Source: Flavihumibacter fluminis (GTDB lineage: Bacteria; Bacteroidota; Bacteroidia; Chitinophagales; Chitinophagaceae). From it: a stretch of DNA of 64,000 nt. The position numbers and the translations under genes are program-made. This document shows, piece by piece, positions 33,263 through 40,664 of this stretch (the first letter of the stretch is position 1; every line of letters begins with the position of its first letter). The DNA is taken from positions 1,116,001 through 1,180,000 of the forward strand of contig NZ_JAKEVY010000001.1 in assembly GCF_021491375.1 (NCBI RefSeq), in the 5' to 3' direction. The notes under the pieces were generated by a model. That model had not been told where the DNA came from, ran no database searches, and worked only from the letters and a program-made list of their open reading frames with translations.

Positions 33263-34747
33263 ATGAAACTACAGCAAATTGTACCCGTAATCCTGATCAG
33301 CGCGGTTACATCGGTAGGAAGCATGTGGGCCTACAACAAATATGTAGGTGTGGAGAAAGTGGTTTATAACAGCTCCGACAGTAATCGTATCCCCTCTAAT
33401 TATGCCGGATTTTTTGATGGCATAAACAACTCCCCAACCGATTTCAGCCAGGCTGCAGAGGCAGCGATTCCAGCTACGGTACACATAAAGACCAAAGCTA
33501 CCCGAACTGCCAGCAATAACCTGCCCAGGAGAAGTCCCCTGTTTGACCTTTTCGGGTTTGACTGGGATGAGGGAATGACACCTCGCAGTATGCCACAAAT
33601 GGCATCTGGTTCCGGGGCCATCATCAGTGATGACGGATATATTGTTACCAATAACCACGTTATTGATGGGGCCGATGAAATTACGGTAACCATGAGTGAT
33701 AAGAAGACACACAAGGCCCGCCTCATTGGTGCTGATCCAAGCAGTGATTTGGCTGTTCTGAAAATAGAAGCAAAAAATCTGCCATTCCTGCTGTATGGAA
33801 ATTCAGATGATGTGAAAGTGGGACAATGGGTACTGGCTATCGGTTATCCATTGAACCTTCAGACCACTGTAACAGCAGGTATTGTAAGTGCGAAAAGCCG
33901 TACACTGGAGATCAACCGCCGGCAGAGCAATACACCAATAGAATCATTCATTCAGACAGATGCTGCGGTGAACCCTGGAAACAGTGGTGGTCCGCTGGTA
34001 AATACAGCTGGTCACCTGATTGGTATTAACTCAGCCATTGCCTCCCCTACCGGATCCTATGCAGGTTATTCTTTCACGATTCCGGTGAACATGGTGAAGA
34101 AAATTGTTGCTGACCTGATGAAATTCGGAACTGTTCAGAGAGCTTATCTGGGTATTAACTATGCACCGGATAACCTGAGCGAAGAAGTGAAAAAGCAGGA
34201 AGGCATCACCAGTGGAAATGGTGTATATGTACTGGATGTAACGAAGGACGGAGCAGCTGCTGCATCCGGCATTAAAAAAGGGGATATCATCACCCGCATC
34301 AATAATGCTCCTGTAACATCTGGTGCTGAAATGGTGGGACAGATTGCAACGTATCGTCCTGGCGACAGGGTGAAAATTGGATTTGTTCGCGATGGCAAAG
34401 AAATGATCAAGGAAGTTACTCTGCGTAACAGCAGTGGCACCACTGAGATAGTAAAAGTAAGTGTGCTGGATAAACTGGGTGCCGAGTTTGGTAATATCGA
34501 CGCTAAACTGGCCAAGGAAATGGGCGTTCGTGGAGGCGTGATCGTGAAAAGCATTTCCGAAAGTGGCGCCTTTAGTAAGACCCGGATGGAAGCTGGTTTT
34601 GTTATCCTGAAAGTAAATGGAAAGGAAGTGAGCAGTATTGATCAGTTCCGGGCAGAATTGGAAAAAGCAGGGAATTCGGTAACACTGGATGGAATGTATC
34701 CTGGATACGAGGGCGTGTTCCGGTATCCGATGAAGATAGTGGAGTAA
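33263..34747 (+). CDS. degP: HtrA/DegP-type serine protease (Do family)
   Basis: This 494-residue periplasmic protease has an N-terminal signal anchor (VPVILISAVTSVGSMWAY), a trypsin-like domain with the triad His132 (TNNHVIDGAD), Asp162 (PSSDLAVLK) and Ser241 (VNPGNSGGPL), and two PDZ domains (about residues 290-375 and 395-490). It degrades or refolds misfolded envelope proteins. A GGAAG ribosome-binding site lies 6 nt before the ATG. The 152-nt leader can fold. A GTGAGAC heptad array begins 4 nt after the stop, followed by a terminator. Confidence 0.95.
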   Translation: MKLQQIVPVILISAVTSVGSMWAYNKYVGVEKVVYNSSDSNRIPSNYAGFFDGINNSPTDFSQAAEAAIPATVHIKTKATRTASNNLPRRSPLFDLFGFDWDEGMTPRSMPQMASGSGAIISDDGYIVTNNHVIDGADEITVTMSDKKTHKARLIGADPSSDLAVLKIEAKNLPFLLYGNSDDVKVGQWVLAIGYPLNLQTTVTAGIVSAKSRTLEINRRQSNTPIESFIQTDAAVNPGNSGGPLVNTAGHLIGINSAIASPTGSYAGYSFTIPVNMVKKIVADLMKFGTVQRAYLGINYAPDNLSEEVKKQEGITSGNGVYVLDVTKDGAAAASGIKKGDIITRINNAPVTSGAEMVGQIATYRPGDRVKIGFVRDGKEMIKEVTLRNSSGTTEIVKVSVLDKLGAEFGNIDAKLAKEMGVRGGVIVKSISESGAFSKTRMEAGFVILKVNGKEVSSIDQFRAELEKAGNSVTLDGMYPGYEGVFRYPMKIVE

Positions 34748-34751
34748 GGAA

Positions 34752-34779
34752 AGTGAGACGTCAGACGTGAGACGTGAGA
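34752..34779 (+). repeat. GTGAGAC-type heptad repeat, copy C
   Basis: Four heptads (AGTGAGA, CGTCAGA, CGTGAGA, CGTGAGA) start 4 nt after the htrA stop codon, in the same orientation relative to the gene as copies A and B. Confidence 0.85.
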
Positions 34780-34792
34780 CAAGAAAAAATTC

Positions 34793-34822
34793 GGGCGATC
34801 CTGGTTGGATCGCCCTTTTTTT
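34793..34822 (+). terminator. Bidirectional terminator between htrA and amylase
   Basis: GGGCGATCC (34793-34801) pairs perfectly with GGATCGCCC (34807-34815), loop TGGTT, then TTTTTTT. An A-run to its left gives a T-run on the minus strand, so it can also serve the convergent amylase gene. Confidence 0.9.
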
Positions 34823-34824
34823 GC

Positions 34825-36114
34825 TTAACGTTTTAAAGCGAAAACTTTGTAACCCCAGGCATTCAGCTGGAAATAGCGATATCCCGGATGGAAAACAAAA
34901 TTCCCCCCGTCTAAAACATCTTCATAAGAGCCATCAATAGCTGCATCCAGAAAGCCAAATCCTACATTGTCATGTGGCGAAAGATTAAGCATGACCAGCA
35001 CCTGGTCATTTTCCGAGGTACGCAGAAAGGCGAAAATATGCTGATTGGCACTGGTTTTCACTCTGAATGTATAATTGTCCTGGGATCCGGCCTGAAGGCA
35101 ATCGTATTCCTTTCGTAGCCTGAGCAGTTTGCGATAGAAATCGTGGTATTCGGGTTGTTCTGTCCATTCAATGGGGTCCCGGTCAAAAAATTTGAGTCTT
35201 TTTTTATTGGGCAATTCCTGTCCGCTGTATATAAGAGGCATGCCATTCCAGGTGGCACTGAATACTGCCAGTGCCTGGTGAGCAGGACCATATTTCTCAA
35301 ATTCGGTTCCATTCCAGCTATTTTCATCGTGGTTGCTGGTAAAATAAAGTCGCATTGCCCCGGCAGGAAATTGATGATTGTATTTCCACAATTGGTTTTC
35401 CAGGCCATTGACATCGGTGTGCCCCTTGATGAAATCACTGGTTTTGTGCATCCATTCCCAGGTATAGGTCACATCAAATGCCTCGTGATAATGAGGTTCT
35501 TCGCATTCAGCCAGCCAGAACAGTTGTTTTTCCCGATCCAGGATGGTTCTGGCCTCCACCCAAAAATCCAGTGGAACAAGCATCGCCATATCACAACGGA
35601 AACCATCAATATTACATTCCTGCACCCAGAAGCGCATGGCCTTTATCATGGCCGCGCGCATGCCCGGGTTGGTATAGTCGAGGTCGATTACATCATCCCA
35701 GCCATTGGAATCAAAAAAATGTCCCGCTGCATTTTTCTTATAGTATTCCGGATTGGAAACCGTCCAGGTATGGTCCCAACCGGTATGATTAGCCACCCAA
35801 TCGATTATGACTTTAAACCCGTGTTGATGGGCTTCTTCTACCAGGGCCTTAAACTCTTCAAGGGTTCCATATTCCGGGTTGGTAGAATAAAAATCACTGC
35901 TGGCGTAATAGCTACCGAGGGTTCCTTTTCTTTCTTTTAGAGCGATGGGGGTGATAGGCATGAACCATAAAACTTCCACCCCCATATCCTTCAGTCTGGG
36001 TAGAGCTTTGGCAAAACCTGCAAAATTACCTTCTGGTGAATATTGACGCAGATTCACTTCATAAACATTACTGTTTCTCGACCAGCTAAGAGGCGTAAAA
36101 GGCAATCTCGACAT
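34825..36114 (-). CDS. GH13 alpha-amylase family glycosidase
   Basis: This 429-residue enzyme has the (beta/alpha)8 barrel motifs of GH13: VIIDWVANHTGWDH (region I), the nucleophile Asp175 in GFRCDMA, the acid/base Glu203 in LAECEEP and the stabiliser Asp263 in FTSNHDENSW. A small C-terminal beta domain follows (DNQVLVMLNLSPH). There is no signal peptide, so it acts in the cytoplasm on alpha-glucans or maltooligosaccharides. Catalytic residues are all intact. It is convergent with htrA. Confidence 0.92.
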   Translation of the reverse strand: MSRLPFTPLSWSRNSNVYEVNLRQYSPEGNFAGFAKALPRLKDMGVEVLWFMPITPIALKERKGTLGSYYASSDFYSTNPEYGTLEEFKALVEEAHQHGFKVIIDWVANHTGWDHTWTVSNPEYYKKNAAGHFFDSNGWDDVIDLDYTNPGMRAAMIKAMRFWVQECNIDGFRCDMAMLVPLDFWVEARTILDREKQLFWLAECEEPHYHEAFDVTYTWEWMHKTSDFIKGHTDVNGLENQLWKYNHQFPAGAMRLYFTSNHDENSWNGTEFEKYGPAHQALAVFSATWNGMPLIYSGQELPNKKRLKFFDRDPIEWTEQPEYHDFYRKLLRLRKEYDCLQAGSQDNYTFRVKTSANQHIFAFLRTSENDQVLVMLNLSPHDNVGFGFLDAAIDGSYEDVLDGGNFVFHPGYRYFQLNAWGYKVFALKR

Positions 36115-36224
36115 TTGAAACTTTTTTCTAATAAATAAATACCCAACTGAACCGTTGTTGATTTCAGAGGTTATTAGTGAAAATAAGATAAAAATGCCTT
36201 TAGCGGCGTGCTCATCAAACTAAG

Positions 36225-36232
36225 TACATTTG
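36225..36232 (+). promoter_or_regulatory. Candidate -7 box of ispH, leaderless arrangement
   Basis: TACATTTG matches TAnnTTTG and ends only 4 nt before the ispH ATG, which would place the transcription start at or next to the A of the ATG. The -33 region shows only a weak TTTAG. Confidence 0.5.
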
Positions 36233-36236
36233 CACT

Positions 36237-37460
36237 ATGAAGCAATTTGAGGTTCCAGCAGAATACCGTAGTCCACTGATTACCGCTATCAAACAAAAAA
36301 GAAAACAGGAGGATCGGCTGAAAAAAGATTTTAGTCCCACCCTCTTGAATTTCGGCAAGCTGCATGTTTACCTGGCCCGGCACTTTGGGTTCTGCTATGG
36401 TGTGGAGAATGCCATTGAAATTGCTTTCCGGACGGTGCATGAAAATCCTGGCAAACGGATATTTCTGCTAAGTGAAATGATACACAACCCACAGGTAAAT
36501 AAAGACCTGCAGGAAGCGGGTGTACAATTTCTGCAGGACACATATGGACGGCAACTGATTCCCTTTGATTCAATTACTCGTGAGGATGTGGTATTAATTC
36601 CGGCATTTGGAACTACCCGGGACATAGAGCGTATGTTACAGGAAAAGGGGATTCCTACTGATAAATACAATACTACCTGTCCGTTTGTTGAAAAGGTTTG
36701 GAACCGGGGGGAGCAGATAGCCAAAAAAGGATATAGTATAGTAATACACGGTAAACCCAAACATGAAGAAACCAGGGCTACTTTCTCCCATGCAGCAGCG
36801 AATGCACCTGCTGTGATCGTAAATGACATGGAAGAAGCAATACAGTTGGCAGCTTACATTAAAAAAGAGAAACCGGCGGATCAGTTTTATGAGGAATTCA
36901 AAGGCCGGTATTCGGAAGGTTTCAATATCGAAAAAGACCTGGAGCGATTTGGTGTAATCAACCAAACCACCCAATTGGCAACAGACACCCAGGCGATTGC
37001 TGAATACCTGAAGGAAGTAATGATCCAACAGTTTGGGTTAAACGCTGAAACGGTTCAGGATCGTTTTGCAGACACCAGGGATACCTTATGTTACGCCACC
37101 AATGATAACCAAACTGCCGTAAAAGGCATGCTAGATACCGAAGCTGATCTGGCGATTGTAGTGGGTGGATATAATTCTTCCAATACAACTCACCTGGTTG
37201 AAATATTGGAAACCAAACTGCCCACCTATTTTATCAAGGATGAATCATTAATCCTGGATGAATCATTAATCCGGAGTTTCAATATTCATACAAAAACGGA
37301 ATCAGAAATAGCCGGTTTCCTGGGCTCAAAAACTCCAGTGAAAGTCCTGCTGACCAGTGGAGCCTCCTGCCCGGATGCCATTGTGGAAAAAGTGATTGAG
37401 AGACTGGTAGATATTATGGGCCTGGATATTGATTTACAAAATTTTTCGGAGGGGTTGTAG
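36237..37460 (+). CDS. ispH: 4-hydroxy-3-methylbut-2-enyl diphosphate reductase
   Basis: This 407-residue iron-sulfur enzyme makes IPP and DMAPP in the last step of the MEP isoprenoid pathway. Cluster and substrate motifs are FCYGVENAIEIA (first Cys), NTTCPFVEKVW (second Cys), SSNTTHLVE and SGASCPDAIVEKV (third Cys). It belongs to the longer Bacteroidota form, with an extra N-terminal 45 residues. An 18-bp tandem duplication (37239-37274) makes residues 335-346 read DESLILDESLIR. A polyprenyl synthase that would use its products is at 50701. Confidence 0.95.
   Translation: MKQFEVPAEYRSPLITAIKQKRKQEDRLKKDFSPTLLNFGKLHVYLARHFGFCYGVENAIEIAFRTVHENPGKRIFLLSEMIHNPQVNKDLQEAGVQFLQDTYGRQLIPFDSITREDVVLIPAFGTTRDIERMLQEKGIPTDKYNTTCPFVEKVWNRGEQIAKKGYSIVIHGKPKHEETRATFSHAAANAPAVIVNDMEEAIQLAAYIKKEKPADQFYEEFKGRYSEGFNIEKDLERFGVINQTTQLATDTQAIAEYLKEVMIQQFGLNAETVQDRFADTRDTLCYATNDNQTAVKGMLDTEADLAIVVGGYNSSNTTHLVEILETKLPTYFIKDESLILDESLIRSFNIHTKTESEIAGFLGSKTPVKVLLTSGASCPDAIVEKVIERLVDIMGLDIDLQNFSEGL
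37239..37274 (+). repeat. 18-bp tandem duplication inside ispH
   Basis: GATGAATCATTAATCCTG is followed directly by GATGAATCATTAATCCGG, differing at one base. It is in frame and duplicates six residues (Asp-Glu-Ser-Leu-Ile-Leu/Arg) between catalytic motifs. Confidence 0.9.
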
Positions 37461-37625
37461 TTCCAATAATTACCTGGTCTTAATTTCTTGTAGGCATTAT
37501 TGATATCTGCTTGGAAAGTACATTTCCAAATTTTACTACTATTTGACAATAAATAGATCCTGCTGAAACACCTTTAGGAAAAGGGTGAAAACACCCTCTG
37601 AAATTTCCGATTTACAATTTAATTT

Positions 37626-37640
37626 GGTACTTAAAGTACC
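37626..37640. promoter_or_regulatory. Perfect 15-bp palindrome before the first 7-TM gene
   Basis: GGTACTTAAAGTACC is a perfect 7-1-7 inverted repeat ending 3 nt before the ATG of the 7-TM gene. It could be an operator or, in RNA, a hairpin hiding the start codon. Confidence 0.6.
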
Positions 37641-37643
37641 GAC

Positions 37644-38318
37644 ATGACGCCACTTTTAGAGTTTTACATTTTTCAAACCTTTATAATAATAACCGGAACA
37701 ATAATATGTTTTCTATTTTCTAAAAACGGAAGTGAAAAAGAAAAACGTTATATTTTGCCATATTGCATTATTAGTGCGATTCTGATGTGCTTATTAATAC
37801 ATGCAAACATAATTTATGCGTCTCATTCTTACATATACGCATTAATGTATTTAGCTGGATGCAGTGAAATTCTACTAATTCCAAATTATATATCAACAAT
37901 AATGGGCAAGAAAAAACAAATTTTTACACAAATTGGAATTTGTTTGACTTCATTTATGATATCCAATTACTTTGTTCAAAATCCTACAACCCTACTTTAT
38001 TTATTTAGCAATCTGTATATAACCCTTTATACAGGAAAATATTTTATATGGTTGTTTAAAAATAATGAAAAATTGGATTTAAAGAATACACCCCATTACT
38101 GGATAATTATGGGTATTTGTATATGCTTTACTGGATCTATCCCCTATTATCTTTCTGAACTATTAATTATAAAATTCGAATCTATAGAAGTTTTTGCTGA
38201 AATTTCAAGCACATTTCATTCGACATTTATTATACTTAATATTACAATGTACTTTTTTTTTATTAAAGCATTTTTATGCAAGAAAAAATTTCTGAAGTCC
38301 TATTCTGGACAATATTAA
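37644..38318 (+). CDS. 7-TM membrane protein, putative sensor of triad A
   Basis: I do not recognise a named family. This 224-residue protein has seven hydrophobic segments at about residues 4-26, 36-58, 62-84, 92-110, 115-138, 150-173 and 180-211, with a Lys-rich C-terminal end. It resembles the product of 40656..41336 in length, topology and in the sixth helix (HYWIIMGICICFTGS here, SFWVVVGIMIYFSGT there). It overlaps the histidine kinase gene by 43 nt, so the two are translationally coupled. It probably supplies the membrane sensing part for the kinase. The gene is notably AT-rich. Confidence 0.75.
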   Translation: MTPLLEFYIFQTFIIITGTIICFLFSKNGSEKEKRYILPYCIISAILMCLLIHANIIYASHSYIYALMYLAGCSEILLIPNYISTIMGKKKQIFTQIGICLTSFMISNYFVQNPTTLLYLFSNLYITLYTGKYFIWLFKNNEKLDLKNTPHYWIIMGICICFTGSIPYYLSELLIIKFESIEVFAEISSTFHSTFIILNITMYFFFIKAFLCKKKFLKSYSGQY

Positions 38319-39082
38319 GCTCTGTACTTACGATCTTGCCTTTCATTTTATTCATAAATTATATAATCACATTATATAATAAAAAAAATATTGAATTTAA
38401 TACACAATTACAACTGAGAAATTTAGAAAAAGAGAAAGAAATACTAAAAACAAGAATTGATGTTCAAGAAGAAACTATTCAAAAAATATCTAAAGAATTA
38501 CATGATAATGTTAATCAAATTCTGACGCTAGCAAAACTCAATCTAAACGATTCCAATAATGAATTCAAGATTGACAAGATAAATGTTTCAAAGGATCTTA
38601 TCACCAATGCAATAAATGAATTATCTAACTTGTCTAACAGCCTTAGTTCGCAGCAGGTTAAAGATCTTGGAATAATTAGAAGCTTAGAAATCGAATGTGA
38701 TCGGATAATGAAAATAAAAAATATAATATTCTTAATTGAAAGTAACATTGCACATAATAACATCAATACAGAAGATCAAATAATTTTATATAGAATTTTC
38801 CAGGAAGGAACACGAAACTCTTTAATACATGGCCAGGCAAGCGCTATAGATATTAAATTCTTACAAACTGATGATTTCGAATATGTTTTTGAAATATCAG
38901 ATAATGGAAACGGCTTTGATCTAAACAACGAAGAGTTTATTGAAAAAAATAAATTGGGCACTCACCAAGGATTAAAAAATATGCAACGTAGGGCATCTAT
39001 TTTAAATGCTATTTTTTCCATTGAATCATCAATCAATTCGGGAACAATAATCAGTATCAGAAAACCTCGTACTAATCAATGA
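38276..39082 (+). CDS. Sensor histidine kinase of triad A (HisKA_3 type)
   Basis: This 268-residue kinase has one N-terminal transmembrane helix (FWTILSSVLTILPFILFINYIITLY), a coiled linker, and the dimerisation/phosphoacceptor helix with His76 in KELHDNVNQILTLAKLNL. The ATPase domain has QEGTRNSLIHG (N box), SDNGNGFDL (G1 box, Asp209 intact) and GTHQGLKNMQRRA (G2 box). This is the NarX/DesK/NreB class that works with NarL-type regulators. It lacks a periplasmic sensor of its own, so the overlapping 7-TM protein is the likely input. The convergent regulator gene overlaps its 3' end by 11 nt. Confidence 0.9.
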   Translation: MQEKISEVLFWTILSSVLTILPFILFINYIITLYNKKNIEFNTQLQLRNLEKEKEILKTRIDVQEETIQKISKELHDNVNQILTLAKLNLNDSNNEFKIDKINVSKDLITNAINELSNLSNSLSSQQVKDLGIIRSLEIECDRIMKIKNIIFLIESNIAHNNINTEDQIILYRIFQEGTRNSLIHGQASAIDIKFLQTDDFEYVFEISDNGNGFDLNNEEFIEKNKLGTHQGLKNMQRRASILNAIFSIESSINSGTIISIRKPRTNQ

Positions 39083-39731
39083 TTTTATTTCTCATTCCAT
39101 ACATGATTAATCCGGCTATAGTTTTTGCGCCAACTTTCGATTTCATGTTTTGACGAATAGTTTCTATTGTCCGTGGACTCAAAAAAACCTCTTTTGATAT
39201 TTCTTCTGTGGTCTTATCTTCAGCTAACAACTTAAGAATACGAACCTCTTTTTCTGAGAATTTTACAGGATTGGGATAAAATTGTTTTACGGCTTTCTTG
39301 GTCTGAAGTTTTGATAATACCGCCTTATTTACCAAATCGTTAAAATAGAAATCGTCATTCATGCAGGTCAATATTGCCTGATAAATTTCCTCCGGATCTG
39401 TTGTTTTTGTTAAGTAGGCATTAGCGCCCATTTCCATCATTTTCGAAATCATCTCCTGATCATCATACATTGTGAGAACAATAATTCTCACATCATCATA
39501 TTCTTTTCTCAACAAATTAATGGCATTAACCCCATCAATTTCTGGCATCCGAATATCCATTAAAAGCACATCCGGCTTTTTTAGCTGCATCTTATGCATC
39601 AGATCTTTTCCATCTTCAGCCTCCCATAAAATTTTGAGGTATTCTTTATTCTTTAGGGCCATCTTTATTCCATCCCTAAATATTTTATGGTCATCTGCTA
39701 TACTAACCTTTATGCTTAACTCGGAACTCAT
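39072..39731 (-). CDS. NarL/FixJ-type response regulator of triad A
   Basis: This 219-residue regulator has a receiver domain with the acidic pair in SIADDHKIFRDG, phosphoacceptor Asp59 in VLLMDIRMPE and the Lys in YLTKTTDP. A LuxR-type helix-turn-helix follows (FSEKEVRILKLLAEDKTTEEISKEVFLSPRTIETIRQ). It ends MRNKIID, closely like the regulator of triad B. It is convergent with its presumed kinase and divergent from the 128-residue protein gene, sharing a 467-nt AT-rich control region. Confidence 0.92.
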   Translation of the reverse strand: MSSELSIKVSIADDHKIFRDGIKMALKNKEYLKILWEAEDGKDLMHKMQLKKPDVLLMDIRMPEIDGVNAINLLRKEYDDVRIIVLTMYDDQEMISKMMEMGANAYLTKTTDPEEIYQAILTCMNDDFYFNDLVNKAVLSKLQTKKAVKQFYPNPVKFSEKEVRILKLLAEDKTTEEISKEVFLSPRTIETIRQNMKSKVGAKTIAGLIMYGMRNKIID

Positions 39732-40198
39732 GGTTTTTAGGGAGTTTGTGGATTTCGTTAAAGTATTCTAAGAACGATAAAAATGCTATTATCGTACTTT
39801 CACTCAAATTATTTTAATTAAACGTAATTACACTTTCTTTTTTTACGACCAATTTTCTTCTTTAATATACTCTCAAATAAGAATTCTAAAGTTCAATTAA
39901 AATGGCGCATACATTATTATTTAAATTAATACTTGTGTAAGCTTCCTTAAAAATCTTCTATATTAAGTAAATTATCTTAGTAGATCAACTATTATGTAAA
40001 TGTGGTTTTTACTAAAAAAGTAACGTATTTCTACTCGTTTTTTAATAGTAGATTAACTATCATATTCTTCGTAAACCTACTACCAGCCTGAATTTTATCC
40101 AATTTATAACAAATCGGGCAAGAAACACCCCATTGCCACTAGTTTTTTTTTAAAGGTTATTACGTCCCAAACCAACCCTTCACTAAAAACTTACTACT
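39732..40198. other. 467-nt AT-rich control region with duplicated dyad
   Basis: No credible gene is present. The region separates a leftward regulator gene from the rightward 128-residue protein gene. It contains two copies of AGTAGATYAACTATYAT (39979-39995 and 40047-40063), each embedding TAGTnGATYnACTA, a near-palindrome, 68 bp apart. A small TTACT/AGTAA inverted repeat lies near 40007-40023. No clean TAnnTTTG promoter box was found. Confidence 0.55.
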
Positions 40199-40585
40199 AT
40201 GATGCAAAATGAAATTTTGAACACCTCCCTGGCAGCTGTAGGAGAAGATATAGGTCCTGAGCTGGGTGCCAAAATGGTTAAGGACTTCCAGGATGCGTTC
40301 CCTAATGAGAACCCTTGGCTTTTTTGCGGGAAGAATATTATCCAAAATATTCTGAACCAACCGGATTGCCAGGGAATCAGATTTTATCATGCCTTGAATG
40401 AAAAAGGTGAAAAAACTCTAGTTTCAGTTGGAATTGATTCTTCAGGTAGTATTATCAGTCAAATTACAGTTATTGACACTTATGGTGAAATGAAGAAATA
40501 TAACGCAATAGTTGCAGATAGGAAAGAACCACCAGGCATAAAAACAACCGGAACTACCACCACTACTCTTGATTGGTGGTTTTAA
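40199..40585 (+). CDS. Unrecognised 128-residue protein with Thr-rich, Trp-Trp-Phe tail
   Basis: I do not recognise a family. Residues 1-55 look helical (VGEDIGPELGAKMVKDFQDAF, then CGKNIIQNILNQPDC, with two Cys at 43 and 57). Residues 58-105 look like beta hairpins (GIRFYHALNEKGEKTLVSVGID, then SQITVIDTYGEMKKYNAIVAD). Residues 107-128 are a flexible tail, Arg-Lys-Glu-Pro-Pro-Gly followed by a Thr run and ending Leu-Asp-Trp-Trp-Phe. There is no signal peptide or membrane helix. It heads the triad B gene run and is followed by a strong hairpin, an arrangement that would give far more of it than of the receptor genes. A signal, substrate or cofactor of the relay is possible but unproven. Confidence 0.7.
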   Translation: MMQNEILNTSLAAVGEDIGPELGAKMVKDFQDAFPNENPWLFCGKNIIQNILNQPDCQGIRFYHALNEKGEKTLVSVGIDSSGSIISQITVIDTYGEMKKYNAIVADRKEPPGIKTTGTTTTTLDWWF

Positions 40586-40613
40586 TACTATTTCGTAGTA
40601 TCAAAAAAATAAT

Positions 40614-40664
40614 AAAACACAAAAGCATTGTTATATTTGATGTAACAATGCTTTTGTGTTTTTA
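40614..40664 (+). terminator. 20-bp hairpin overlapping the start of the second 7-TM gene
   Basis: Arms 40614-40633 and 40643-40662 pair perfectly around a 9-nt loop, and the right arm runs into TTTTTATT. It should terminate most transcripts from the 128-residue protein gene. The GTG start of the next gene (40656) lies in the right arm, so readthrough RNA would have its start codon buried. Confidence 0.85.

Noticed and set aside
37570-37602. Terminator after ispH (GGGTG/CACCC hairpin)
   Set aside because: The 5-bp stem is not followed by a T-run on either strand.
40199-40585. RiPP or lanthipeptide precursor
   Set aside because: There is no Gly-Gly leader site and no modifying enzyme, protease-transporter or ATP-grasp gene beside it. 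The Thr run alone is not sufficient.
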